64,000 nt of DNA from Erysipelotrichaceae bacterium (GTDB lineage: Bacteria; Bacillota_I; Bacilli_A; Erysipelotrichales; Erysipelotrichaceae). Location: assembly GCA_017431825.1 (NCBI GenBank), contig JAFRKI010000014.1:124001-188000 (forward strand), written 5' to 3'. The notes below the pieces were generated by a model. The model saw only the letters and a list, made by a program, of their open reading frames with translations. It made no database searches and had not been told where the DNA came from. A program made the translations under genes and the position numbers. This document shows positions 26,954-34,813 of the stretch, piece after piece. Numbering within the stretch: position 1 is the first letter of the stretch; every line of letters starts with the position of its first letter.

Positions 26954-27207
26954 AATTCATACTCCTTTTGAAGATCGTTGTCCTTCAGGGAATCGATCTC
27001 TTTCATCGCGTTTTCAAATTCTGTTTCTCTCTCGGTGACTGCGGTTTCCGTTTCCTTTATCTTTTCCCTGTTTTCACTGATGGAATTCTTCAGGGTGTTA
27101 TTGTGACAGAAAAGATAGAAGGCCAGGCAGAAACATAAGACCATCACAAAGATCTCTATATAGACCAGAGTAAGAGAGTTCTTTTCCTTCATCTGCTTTT
27201 CGCTCAT
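26911..27207 (-). CDS. Small single-pass membrane coiled-coil protein
   Basis: 98 residues: a short charged start, one membrane helix (about 12-33, TLVYIEIFVMVLCFCLAFYLF) and then a continuous charged coiled coil. The build resembles the N-terminal part of the deacetylase that follows and also DivIC/FtsL-like proteins, but no family signature is visible. It overlaps the fused RpiB gene upstream by 4 nt and the deacetylase by 43 nt, so it belongs to one operon. Confidence 0.7.
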   Translation of the reverse strand: MSEKQMKEKNSLTLVYIEIFVMVLCFCLAFYLFCHNNTLKNSISENREKIKETETAVTERETEFENAMKEIDSLKDNDLQKEYELWLKRMDQLKAEID

Positions 27208-27650
27208 TGTCTCTCCTCGATCGCGCTTAATTCATCGATCCTCTTCTGGTGTCTTTCTCCGTGTGAGAAAGGCGTTTCCAGGAAAGTATCGACCAGTTTA
27301 TAGGCCGTGTATTCGTCGACGATCCTGGCGCCGAAACAAAGGATCTGAGCGTTGTTGTGTTCACGGATAAGGGCAGCTGTCTGGGCTTCCGAACATACTC
27401 CGGCTCTGATTCCTTTGACCTTGTTGCAGGCGATGGAGATGCCTACACCGGTACCGCAGATGGCGATGCCCAGTTCCGCTTCTCCTCTTTTTATGCCGTT
27501 GGCCAGCTTTTCCCCGTAAACGGGATAGTCACAGGATTCATCCGTATCCGTTCCGTAATTGACCACTTCATAGCCTTTGCTCTGAAGATAGTCCATGATC
27601 TTGAATTTGAGCTGCGTTGCCGCATGATCGTTGGCGATACCGACTTTCAT
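27204..27650 (-). CDS. rpiB: Ribose-5-phosphate isomerase B (internal start)
   Basis: 148 residues from an internal ATG (MKVGIANDHAAT) with AGGAGG 10 nt upstream at 27661-27666. The length equals a normal RpiB. Conserved blocks are GIANDHAA, DYPVYGEKLANGI, CGTGVGISIACNK and AQILCFGARIV. It interconverts ribose-5-P and ribulose-5-P (or allose-6-P/allulose-6-P). This entry records the shorter product that could be made from within the fused frame. Confidence 0.75.
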   Translation of the reverse strand: MKVGIANDHAATQLKFKIMDYLQSKGYEVVNYGTDTDESCDYPVYGEKLANGIKRGEAELGIAICGTGVGISIACNKVKGIRAGVCSEAQTAALIREHNNAQILCFGARIVDEYTAYKLVDTFLETPFSHGERHQKRIDELSAIEERQ

Positions 27651-28043
27651 ATTTCTGTTTCCTCCTAATCTGTCTGCAAGTTTCTCGACTATAAAACTGT
27701 TGTATGCGATATGTCCTTTTTCCCTTAGCTTCGTAAAGTACGGCGTATTGGCCCAGAAAAAGGACGGAATTCCGATAAAAATAAGATACAATGGCCCCAG
27801 TATGAGTGACTGGATGGTATGTCCGTATTCGTGTCTGATGACGTATTCTTCTCTGTCCCTGAACGGTTCCACGAATATGAACATGCCCAGTGATACGCCG
27901 CCATGCTGCGGCCATCTGGTCACTATGGCACCCTTATAGGTACTGTGACGGAAGCGTCTGTATTTCTGATATAAGAAAAAACCCATGAGACTTTGAGGCA
28001 GTCCCCAGGTGAGCTGTAATATGCGGTACAACAGGATTTTCAT
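27204..28043 (-). CDS. Fusion of an HEYGH metalloprotease-like membrane domain with RpiB
   Basis: 279 residues in one open frame. Residues 1-131 hold YVIRHEYGHTIQS, a zinc-protease-like HExxH site, next to hydrophobic segments (ILGPLYLIFIGIPSFFW), and end SFIVEKLADRLGGNRN, where stand-alone members of this small family are expected to end. Residues 132-279 are a complete ribose-5-phosphate isomerase B. No stop separates the parts, yet a Shine-Dalgarno and ATG for RpiB lie inside the frame. The full fusion, separate RpiB, or both could be made. TATTAT lies 7 nt before the first ATG. Confidence 0.75.
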   Translation of the reverse strand: MKILLYRILQLTWGLPQSLMGFFLYQKYRRFRHSTYKGAIVTRWPQHGGVSLGMFIFVEPFRDREEYVIRHEYGHTIQSLILGPLYLIFIGIPSFFWANTPYFTKLREKGHIAYNSFIVEKLADRLGGNRNMKVGIANDHAATQLKFKIMDYLQSKGYEVVNYGTDTDESCDYPVYGEKLANGIKRGEAELGIAICGTGVGISIACNKVKGIRAGVCSEAQTAALIREHNNAQILCFGARIVDEYTAYKLVDTFLETPFSHGERHQKRIDELSAIEERQ

Positions 28044-28098
28044 CGCCCTTATAATATCATAAAGAGCCTCTTTATTATGGTATAATTATTAGGCTATT

Positions 28099-28833
28099 AT
28101 GGGCTTTACGGTAGAGACAATGAGGTTCGAAGGACCTCTGGATCTGATGCTGCATCTGATTCGTGAACAGGAATTGGATATTTTTGATCTGGACATGGAA
28201 GTCCTCACCGACCAGTACATAAAGTATCTCCATGAGATGGAAAAACTGGAACTGGAAGTGGAAAGCGAATACCTGGTGGAGCTGGCAACACTGATCGAAT
28301 ACAAGTCCAAGAAACTGCTGCCTAAGCCTGCCGATGACTTAAGCGACGACTATGAGGAAGACCCTAAGGACAGGCTCGTCAAGAGGCTGCTGGAATACCA
28401 GAAATACAAGGAAGTATCGGCCGTTCTCTATGGCGCCTATATCGACAGACAGGATCAGCTGTCCAAGCCAATATCATATGATGAGGTCATAAAGAACAGC
28501 GTGGCAGACGACCAGAAACTGGAAGGCAATCCTTATGATCTGCTTAAAGCCATGAACAAGGTCCTCAGAAGACTGCAGCTGTCAAAACCGTTTGAGATAA
28601 AGCTGACAGCCAGGGAAATATCCACGGAAGACAGGATCCTGCAGATAAAGTCGAGACTTATAGATCTCCCGGAAGTCTTCAGTTTTGAAACGCTGATCGC
28701 AGACTGTGAATCTCTGCATGAATACATCGTCACCTTCCTGGCGATACTGGACATGGCCAAGGATCACTTCCTGGTATTTACGGTCGATGACAATGACGAA
28801 ATATGGTTTAGAAGAGGTAGTGAACATGACTGA
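28099..28833 (+). CDS. scpA: Segregation and condensation protein A
   Basis: 244 residues, the usual kleisin ScpA length. The N-terminal SMC-binding block FEGPLDLMLHLIREQELDIFDL is canonical, followed by ATLIEYKSKKLLP and a C-terminal winged-helix region (FSFETLI). With Smc and ScpB it forms the bacterial condensin complex. There is no Shine-Dalgarno; TATAAT at 28081-28086 lies 12 nt before the start. It overlaps scpB by 8 nt. Confidence 0.95.
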   Translation: MGFTVETMRFEGPLDLMLHLIREQELDIFDLDMEVLTDQYIKYLHEMEKLELEVESEYLVELATLIEYKSKKLLPKPADDLSDDYEEDPKDRLVKRLLEYQKYKEVSAVLYGAYIDRQDQLSKPISYDEVIKNSVADDQKLEGNPYDLLKAMNKVLRRLQLSKPFEIKLTAREISTEDRILQIKSRLIDLPEVFSFETLIADCESLHEYIVTFLAILDMAKDHFLVFTVDDNDEIWFRRGSEHD

Positions 28834-29491
28834 TATGGAAATATACGTCCTCGGCAGGGAAATGGAAAAGGAAGAGGCCGAAAGATATGAGACTAATGAA
28901 AGCCGGGTAAGGAAAGTCGAGAAGATAAAGAAACTGGAAGTCGAAGAACCCGGCAACATCGAAGCCATCGTGGAAGGACTGCTTTACATCGTAGGTGATG
29001 ACGGCATCAGACCTGAACAGCTCGCCGTTACCATCGACAGATCCCTGGAAGATACCGAAGTGATACTTAATAATATCCAGAGAAAATACGCCAGCGAGCT
29101 TTACGGCATCGAACTGGCAGCCTACGGCAAGGTCTATAAGTTCATATCCAAGAAGGCCGTTTATCCGTATGCCCAGGAGCTCTTCCATACCGCCAAGCAC
29201 AATACGCTGTCCCAAAGCGCTCTGGAGACACTGGCCATCATCGCCTATAAGCAGCCGGTGACCAGAGTCGAAATAGAAGAACTCAGAGGCGTCGGTGCCG
29301 ATATGATGTTAAGGAAGCTGCAGGCGAGAAACCTCATCAGGGAAGCCGGACGTTCCGAAGCACCGGGAAGACCGATACTGTATGAAGTGACGGAAGAGTT
29401 CATGGACAGTTTCAAGCTCTATACGCTTAATGAACTGCCTGATCTGCCTGAATACAACAATGACGAAGAAAACGAGAATCTGTTCGAATAA
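28826..29491 (+). CDS. scpB: Segregation and condensation protein B
   Basis: 221 residues. The tandem winged-helix ScpB core starts at about 43 (EAIVEGLLYIVGDDGI) and includes LSQSALETLAIIAYKQPVTRVEIEELRGV, which is diagnostic. Residues 1-40 are a charged N-terminal extension not usual in the family; a later start is possible. It dimerises and binds ScpA in the Smc complex. Translationally coupled to scpA. Confidence 0.94.
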   Translation: MTDMEIYVLGREMEKEEAERYETNESRVRKVEKIKKLEVEEPGNIEAIVEGLLYIVGDDGIRPEQLAVTIDRSLEDTEVILNNIQRKYASELYGIELAAYGKVYKFISKKAVYPYAQELFHTAKHNTLSQSALETLAIIAYKQPVTRVEIEELRGVGADMMLRKLQARNLIREAGRSEAPGRPILYEVTEEFMDSFKLYTLNELPDLPEYNNDEENENLFE

Positions 29492-29502
29492 GGAGAAAGC
29501 AT

Positions 29503-30390
29503 ATGAGTGAAAAGAACAAAGACTGTGAATATTATACGGAAGACTGTAACGGCAACTGTGACAGCTGTCCGTCGAATCAGAATGCGGGCTGCAGCCATGA
29601 CTGTGCCAGCTGCGGTAAAGACTGCGGCGACCGTATCGAAAAGGCCATACCTACCAACGATACCAGGATAAAGAAGATCGTCGCGGTACTGAGCGGCAAG
29701 GGCGGCGTCGGCAAGTCGATGGTATCATCCCTGCTGGCCGTCGAACTGGCCAGAGCCGGATACAAGGTCGGTATCCTTGATTCCGACATCACCGGTCCGT
29801 CGATCCCGAAGATCTTCGGTGCCACCGATCCTTTATACGGTGATGAAGGCGGCATCATTCCTAATGAGACGAAACTGGGCATCAAAGCCGTATCCGTCAA
29901 TATGATGCTGGGTGAAGAAGAGACTCCTGTCTTGTGGAGAGGCCCGATCCTGGGCGGTATCGTCAAGCAGTTCTATTCCGAAGTGCACTGGGGCGATCTG
30001 GATTATCTTCTGATCGACATGCCTCCGGGAACCAGTGACGTTGCGATCTCCATCTTCCAGCTGATACCGGTCGATGAAGTAGTAATGGTCACGACTCCAA
30101 GTAAGCTGGTTTCCATGGTCGTAGCCAAGGCCATCAACATGGCCATGCAGGTGAACGTGCCGATCATCGGTCTGGTGGAAAACATGGCCTACGTCAAGTG
30201 TGACAGGTGTGGCAACGAGATCATGATCTATCACGATGATGATACGGAACACGTAGCCGAGAAATACGAACTGGACATCGTCGCCAAGCTGCCGATCGAT
30301 CCGAAACTTGCGAACATGGCCGATGAAGGCAAGATCGAAGACTATGAAGGCGATCTGCTTAAGGGCCTGGTAAAGAAGGTAACGGGATAA
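29503..30390 (+). CDS. mrp: Mrp/NBP35-family Fe-S cluster carrier ATPase
   Basis: 295 residues. Residues 1-50 are Cys-rich (CEYYTEDCNGNCDSC..., CSHDCASCGKDC) and probably bind a metal or Fe-S cluster. The deviant Walker A KGGVGKS lies near 66, followed by DSDITGPSIPK and the C-terminal CxxC bridging motif (KCDRC near 228). The family carries or inserts Fe-S clusters. SD AAGGAGAA precedes the start, 11 nt after scpB; its stop overlaps the next start by 1 nt. Confidence 0.92.
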   Translation: MSEKNKDCEYYTEDCNGNCDSCPSNQNAGCSHDCASCGKDCGDRIEKAIPTNDTRIKKIVAVLSGKGGVGKSMVSSLLAVELARAGYKVGILDSDITGPSIPKIFGATDPLYGDEGGIIPNETKLGIKAVSVNMMLGEEETPVLWRGPILGGIVKQFYSEVHWGDLDYLLIDMPPGTSDVAISIFQLIPVDEVVMVTTPSKLVSMVVAKAINMAMQVNVPIIGLVENMAYVKCDRCGNEIMIYHDDDTEHVAEKYELDIVAKLPIDPKLANMADEGKIEDYEGDLLKGLVKKVTG

Positions 30391-31049
30391 TGAATAAGAA
30401 GGAAACCGGTTCTTTAGCCGCCAATATCCTGCTGATCGTACTGGGAATCGTGGGAACGGTATTTGCGTTTAAGATCTATGATGCCAACCTGTTCAGGTAC
30501 TATACTGTCGATTCCAATCTCCTGTGCCTTGTCTCCAGCATCTGCTTCGTGCTGTTCATGATCATCAAAAGGTCCCAGCAGGAGATCCCTTACTGGGTAA
30601 TGATCTTAAGACTCATGGCTACCGTATGTCTGGCCATCACCTTTATCGTGGTCGTCGCCTATCTGGCACCGATCAGGATCTGGAAACCGGAAGGCACCTA
30701 CCTCGAGAATCTTAAGATACTGCTGTTCCAGGACGACATGCTTTATCAGCACCTGCTTTGCCCGGTAGTGAGTTTCCTGTCTTTCATCTTTCTTGAAGGA
30801 GATAGAAGGCTCAATAAGAAGAAGACCATCTGGTGGGGCATGGCACCGACGCTGGTCTACGGTGTGGTCATGCTGATACTGAATGTGCTCTACATCGAGA
30901 ACGGTCCTTATCCGTTCTTCAGACTGAATGAGGCTCCGTTTGAATACGGCATGGTCATGGGCATGATCATCCTGATCTGTTACATCATCACCCGTTTCGC
31001 TCTGGTCCTCAATCAGAAAAGCACTCCGAGAAGGATAAAGAAGAAATAA
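30390..31049 (+). CDS. Multi-pass membrane protein, unknown
   Basis: 219 residues with about six membrane helices (e.g. IVLGIVGTVFAFKIY, LVSSICFVLFMIIK, MVMGMIILICYIITRFALV) and a basic C-terminus. The layout and the block YTVDSNLLC near residue 38 resemble FAR-17a/AIG1-like or Pr6Pr membrane proteins, a weak match. It starts on the last base of the mrp stop codon and is followed by a clear terminator. Substrate or activity is not predictable. Confidence 0.75.
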   Translation: MNKKETGSLAANILLIVLGIVGTVFAFKIYDANLFRYYTVDSNLLCLVSSICFVLFMIIKRSQQEIPYWVMILRLMATVCLAITFIVVVAYLAPIRIWKPEGTYLENLKILLFQDDMLYQHLLCPVVSFLSFIFLEGDRRLNKKKTIWWGMAPTLVYGVVMLILNVLYIENGPYPFFRLNEAPFEYGMVMGMIILICYIITRFALVLNQKSTPRRIKKK

Positions 31050-31054
31050 TAAAT

Positions 31055-31082
31055 AAAAGCCGGGCAGAACCGGCTTTTAATA
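31055..31082 (+). terminator. Terminator of the scpA-scpB-mrp operon
   Basis: AAAAGCCGG (31055-31063) and CCGGCTTTT (31070-31078) form a 9-bp stem, with an A-run before and TTTT after. Confidence 0.85.
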
Positions 31083-31123
31083 TGTCTTTCTTTTACTGAT
31101 TCGCATCTTTAAAACATGCTAAA

Positions 31124-31783
31124 ATGAAATTAGTGAAGTACCTCATGCTGATAATCTTCTTTGTTTCAACGGGCATCCATCTGTATGCCTCTTTGAAGCA
31201 GGATAAACCCTTAAGAAACAAGACCAAACCTTTCATCCTTTTATCATTACTGGGCTTCTACTGTTTCAGTGTCGATAAGATCATGTGGACCGTCGTTCTG
31301 GCTCTTTTCTTCTCGTGGCTCGGCGATGTCCTGCTGATACCTAAGGGTACCAAATGGTTTACGGCCGGAGGCATAGCCTTCATGATAAGCCATTTCTTCT
31401 TTATCCTGAGCTATTCGAAGTTCGTAAACTTCGCTGTCATAAACAGAGCGTTCCTGATACTGCTGCCTTTGCTTTTCTTCATCGCATCAGTGATCATTTT
31501 CCAGTACCTTAAGCCGTATCTGCCTAAGGCCTTATTCTATCCGATGCTGCTGTATCTCATCATCAACGGCACGATGAACTGCTTTGCCTGGTTCAGGTCT
31601 TTGAGCAGTTCCGGTATCGCCAGTATCATCACAGCCATTGGTGCATTGCTTTTTTTCATATCGGATACGTCTTTATTCTTTGTGCGTTTCAATAAGAACA
31701 GCAGGCTGAAAACGCATTTTCTGGTCATGCTTACCTATTCGATCGGAGAGCTTCTGATCGTACTGGGATTAATAATGGGTTAA
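31124..31783 (+). CDS. YhhN/TMEM86-family membrane protein (lysoplasmalogenase-like)
   Basis: 219 residues with about eight membrane helices. The family block FFSWLGDVLLI (conserved Asp) near 62 and the later FFISDTSLFFVRFNK, with its second conserved Asp, match YhhN/TMEM86. Characterised members hydrolyse the vinyl-ether bond of lysoplasmalogens, which fits an anaerobe that makes plasmalogens. The start is uncertain: there is no Shine-Dalgarno and the ATG lies within a TAAAAT hexamer, so initiation at GTG 31133 on a leaderless message is possible. The lipid kinase gene follows 10 nt later. Confidence 0.85.
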   Translation: MKLVKYLMLIIFFVSTGIHLYASLKQDKPLRNKTKPFILLSLLGFYCFSVDKIMWTVVLALFFSWLGDVLLIPKGTKWFTAGGIAFMISHFFFILSYSKFVNFAVINRAFLILLPLLFFIASVIIFQYLKPYLPKALFYPMLLYLIINGTMNCFAWFRSLSSSGIASIITAIGALLFFISDTSLFFVRFNKNSRLKTHFLVMLTYSIGELLIVLGLIMG

Positions 31784-31793
31784 GGAGGAACAC

Positions 31794-32603
31794 ATGAAAT
31801 ACTACTTATACAATCCTTTGGCTAATAACGGCATCAAAGTCGATCTGCCGGGCATCGAAGCGATCGATGCATCAAAACTCGACTATAAGGAATTCTTCGG
31901 GAACCTGAAGAAAGATGACGAAGTCGTGATGATCGGCGGCGACGGTACCATCAATTACCTGATCAACGAGATCGACTGCGAAAAGCTCAAAAACAACGTC
32001 TATCTTTTAGGCAACGGCTCGGGCAACGACTTCCTGAACGACATCAACGAGACCATCGGCAAGGAGATCCTGCTTAATAAATATCTCAAGAATCTTCCGA
32101 CCGTAAGAGTGAACGGCCTTGAAAGAAAGTTCATCAATAACATGGGCTTAGGCATCGACGGTTACTGCTGCGAGGTGGCCGATCAGATCAAGGCAAAGGC
32201 TCCTAACCAGAAGATCAACTATACTTCGATAGCCATCAAAGGCCTCTTGTTCCACTTCAAGCCGGGACACGTTAAGATCGAGATCGACGGAGAGACCCAC
32301 GAGTTCGACAACGCCTGGCTGGCTCCGACGATGAAGGGCAGATTCTACGGCGGCGGCATGATGATAGCCCCGGGACAGGACCGTTTCTCAGACAAGCTGA
32401 CGGTCGTCGTCTATACCTGCGGATCAAAGCTCAAAACGCTCAAGAACTTCCCGCTGATCTTTGAAGGCAAGCACGTCGCCAAGACCGATATGGTCAAGGT
32501 CTTTACCGGCAACAAGATCCATGTCCAGTTCTCAAGACCGGTAGCCGGACAGATCGATGGCGATACCGTACTGGGCGTAACGGAATACTGGGCTGAACTC
32601 TAA
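31794..32603 (+). CDS. Diacylglycerol/lipid kinase (DAGK catalytic family)
   Basis: 269 residues. The signature VVMIGGDGTINYLINEI lies near 45, LLGNGSGNDFLNDI near 72 and the C-terminal AGQIDGDTVL block is present. The family phosphorylates diacylglycerol or related lipids (DgkB/YegS-type). It lies 10 nt after the YhhN-like gene with AAGGAGG, so the pair probably acts together in membrane lipid recycling (inference). Confidence 0.9.
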   Translation: MKYYLYNPLANNGIKVDLPGIEAIDASKLDYKEFFGNLKKDDEVVMIGGDGTINYLINEIDCEKLKNNVYLLGNGSGNDFLNDINETIGKEILLNKYLKNLPTVRVNGLERKFINNMGLGIDGYCCEVADQIKAKAPNQKINYTSIAIKGLLFHFKPGHVKIEIDGETHEFDNAWLAPTMKGRFYGGGMMIAPGQDRFSDKLTVVVYTCGSKLKTLKNFPLIFEGKHVAKTDMVKVFTGNKIHVQFSRPVAGQIDGDTVLGVTEYWAEL

Positions 32604-32608
32604 GACAC

Positions 32609-32638
32609 AAAGGATGCACGTAAGCATCCTTTTTTTTG
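32609..32638 (+). terminator. Intrinsic terminator after the lipid kinase
   Basis: AAGGATGC / GCATCCTT stem with a 6-nt loop, then a run of eight T. Confidence 0.88.
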
Positions 32639-32679
32639 TTATGCTTAAATAGTAGTAAAGATAAGCAGGAGAAAGACAT

Positions 32680-34323
32680 ATGAAAAAACTGATAACTGTA
32701 ATACTGCTGCTGAGCCTTGTCTTCATGAGCGGCTGTCAGAAACAGCAGCAGGATGACATCCACATCTTCTTCACCAGCGACGTGCACTGCAGTGTGCAAG
32801 AGAATCTGGGACTGGCCAGCATCAAAGCCCTGGTCGATGAAGCCAGGGAGGAACACCCTTACGTAACGCTGGTCGATACCGGTGATTATATCCAGGGCGG
32901 TACGCTGGGCTCTCTTTCCAAGGGTAAGCTCATCATCGATATCATGAACGACATGGAATACGATATCGTTACCATCGGCAATCATGAATTCGACTACGGT
33001 CTGGAAGAGCTGGACAAGCGCATGGATGAACTGAATGCCGAAGTCGTTGCGACCAACGTGGAATATACCGGCAGTCAGAGCAGCATTTTTAAGGACGTGC
33101 CTGAATACGTCGTAAAGGATTATGACGGCACCAAGGTCGGCTTTATCGGAATACTTACTCCAACCACTATTTCCCAGTCGACGCCGAAATACTTCATGGA
33201 AGGCGACGAATTCGTCTATAGCTTCTATATCGGCAATGACGGTCAGGATCTCTATGATAAGGTACAGGAAACGGTCGATACGCTTAGAAACAAGGAAAAG
33301 GTCAAATACGTGGTAGCCTTGAGCCATCTGGGTTCCGTTTTATCCGAGGAGCCTTATGATTCTATCTCCCTGATAGCCAACACCGAAGGCATCGATGCGG
33401 TGCTTGACGGCCATTCCCATTCGATGATCATCGAAGACGTTTATCCTAATAAGAACGGTGAAGATGTCATCCTTTCCTCTGTCGGTACCAAGACCCAGGT
33501 CCTGGGTGAACTGATCCTGGGCAAGGACGGCAGTATCAGCATCGTTCAGTATGAGGAATATGACAAACAGGACGAAAAGATCCTTGAAAGCATTGCCAAA
33601 GCCAACGGCGAGATCGAAAACATCCTAAGCCAGAAAGTCTGCGATCTTGATTTCGATCTTACGATAGCCGATGAAGAAGGCATCAGAATGACCAGAAGCA
33701 GGGAAACGACAGCAGCTGACTTCATGGCTGACGCCTTTAGATACATGCTGGGAGCAGATATCGCCATCGTTAACGGCGGCGGTGTCCGCAGCAAGATCGA
33801 AGCCGGTGAAGTCACTTACGGCGACCTGCTGACGGTTGCTCCTTTCCAGAACAGTTCGGCTCTGGTAAATGCGACAGGTCAGCAGATACTGGATGCCCTG
33901 GAATTCGGCGCATCCAAGACCGAAAAGATCTATAAGCTCGACGGCAATGCCGTAGGTGAAAACGGAGCCTTCATTCAGGTTTCGGGCTTAAAATATACGA
34001 TCGATACTTCCGTAGAATCACCGATACTCCTTGACGATAACGGCTTCCTTACCGGATTTTCGGAAGGGGAAAGAAGGGTAAAGGACGTCTATGTTCTGGA
34101 AGGCGATGAATATGTGCCGCTCGATCCGGAAAAGACCTATCTGGTCGGAGGCATCAGTTATGTGCTGATGAACGACGGTGACGGTAACACGGCCTTCAGA
34201 GGCGCTGAAATGATCCTCGACAACGGCATGGTCGACGTGGAAGTCCTCTATCAGTACCTGCTGGATATGGGAGGATTCCCAGACAGTTACCGGAATACCG
34301 AAGGCAGGATAGCCGTTAAATAA
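32680..34323 (+). CDS. Lipoprotein 5'-nucleotidase / 2',3'-cyclic phosphodiesterase
   Basis: 547 residues. A lipoprotein signal ends in LVFMSGC (Cys near 19). The metallophosphoesterase domain (about 25-290) has FFTSDVHC, VDTGDYIQGG, TIGNHEFDYG and LDGHSHS, all intact. The 5'-nucleotidase C-terminal domain (about 310-540) has TRSRETTAADFMADAFRY, NGGGVRSKIEAG and the substrate-binding aromatics. It hydrolyses extracellular nucleotides. SD AGGAGAAAGAC precedes the start. It is monocistronic between two terminators. Confidence 0.93.
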   Translation: MKKLITVILLLSLVFMSGCQKQQQDDIHIFFTSDVHCSVQENLGLASIKALVDEAREEHPYVTLVDTGDYIQGGTLGSLSKGKLIIDIMNDMEYDIVTIGNHEFDYGLEELDKRMDELNAEVVATNVEYTGSQSSIFKDVPEYVVKDYDGTKVGFIGILTPTTISQSTPKYFMEGDEFVYSFYIGNDGQDLYDKVQETVDTLRNKEKVKYVVALSHLGSVLSEEPYDSISLIANTEGIDAVLDGHSHSMIIEDVYPNKNGEDVILSSVGTKTQVLGELILGKDGSISIVQYEEYDKQDEKILESIAKANGEIENILSQKVCDLDFDLTIADEEGIRMTRSRETTAADFMADAFRYMLGADIAIVNGGGVRSKIEAGEVTYGDLLTVAPFQNSSALVNATGQQILDALEFGASKTEKIYKLDGNAVGENGAFIQVSGLKYTIDTSVESPILLDDNGFLTGFSEGERRVKDVYVLEGDEYVPLDPEKTYLVGGISYVLMNDGDGNTAFRGAEMILDNGMVDVEVLYQYLLDMGGFPDSYRNTEGRIAVK

Positions 34324-34349
34324 GCAGTTCATATTAAAAGGACTATCAG

Positions 34350-34380
34350 GACCTGAGTATATGCTCAGGTCTTTTAATTT
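34350..34380 (+). terminator. Terminator after the 5'-nucleotidase gene
   Basis: GACCTGAG (34350-34357) pairs with CTCAGGTC (34364-34371), followed by TTTTAATTT. The T-tract runs into the -35 box of the next promoter. Confidence 0.85.
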
Positions 34381-34407
34381 GACATCTAATAATACAGATA
34401 ATACAAT
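34379..34407 (+). promoter_or_regulatory. Promoter of the GntR-ABC operon
   Basis: TTGACA (34379-34384), a 17-nt spacer and TACAAT (34402-34407). The -10 box falls inside the second copy of a 9-nt tandem repeat. AGGAGGT at 34427-34433 is the ribosome-binding site of the GntR gene. Confidence 0.85.
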
Positions 34408-34425
34408 TAATACAGTTAATACAGA
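34390..34425 (+). repeat. Four 9-nt direct repeats (TAATACANN) over the GntR promoter, candidate operator
   Basis: TAATACA occurs four times at exactly 9-nt spacing, starting at 34390, 34399, 34408 and 34417. The repeats span the -10 box and the transcription start. They are direct, not inverted, and are the only obvious binding site for the regulator encoded next. Confidence 0.75.
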
Positions 34426-34438
34426 TAGGAGGTAGGAA

Positions 34439-34813
34439 ATGTTTCTTATAAACCTGCAGGGAAAAGAATCTATCTATGAACAGATAAAGTCCCAGATAGA
34501 AAAGTTCATCAAAGCCGGTATCCTGAAAGCCGATGACAAACTGCCTTCGGTGAGAAGCCTGGCCGAAGAGCTGGGCATCAATCCTAATACGGTCATGAAG
34601 GCCTATCAGGAACTGGAGAAGAATGGTTATATCTATACTTTGAATAAGAAGGGCGTCTTTGTCTCCAGGGACCTCAATAAGAAGAGCGAGGCCATCAGAA
34701 GAGACGCCATGAATATGCTGAACACCTTGAAGGATGAAGGTTTCACTAAAAAGGAATTAATGAATATGCTTAATGACATATACGGGGAGGCCAAAGATGT
34801 TAAGAATAAATAA
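34439..34813 (+). CDS. GntR-family regulator, YtrA type
   Basis: 124 residues. An N-terminal winged helix-turn-helix (about 10-75: IYEQIKSQIEKFIKAGIL, LPSVRSLAEELGINPNTVMKAYQELEKNG) is followed by a short ~45-residue C-terminal helical tail. This small tail is typical of the YtrA subfamily, whose genes usually head ABC-transporter operons and repress them. Here an ABC ATPase and a permease follow with overlapping ends, which fits autoregulation. Confidence 0.92.
   Translation: MFLINLQGKESIYEQIKSQIEKFIKAGILKADDKLPSVRSLAEELGINPNTVMKAYQELEKNGYIYTLNKKGVFVSRDLNKKSEAIRRDAMNMLNTLKDEGFTKKELMNMLNDIYGEAKDVKNK

Noticed and set aside
32503-33327. Minus-strand reading frame (about 274 codons) opposite the 5'-nucleotidase
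   Set aside because: Lies entirely against conserved coding sequence and the lipid-kinase terminator; no start signal or recognisable domain.
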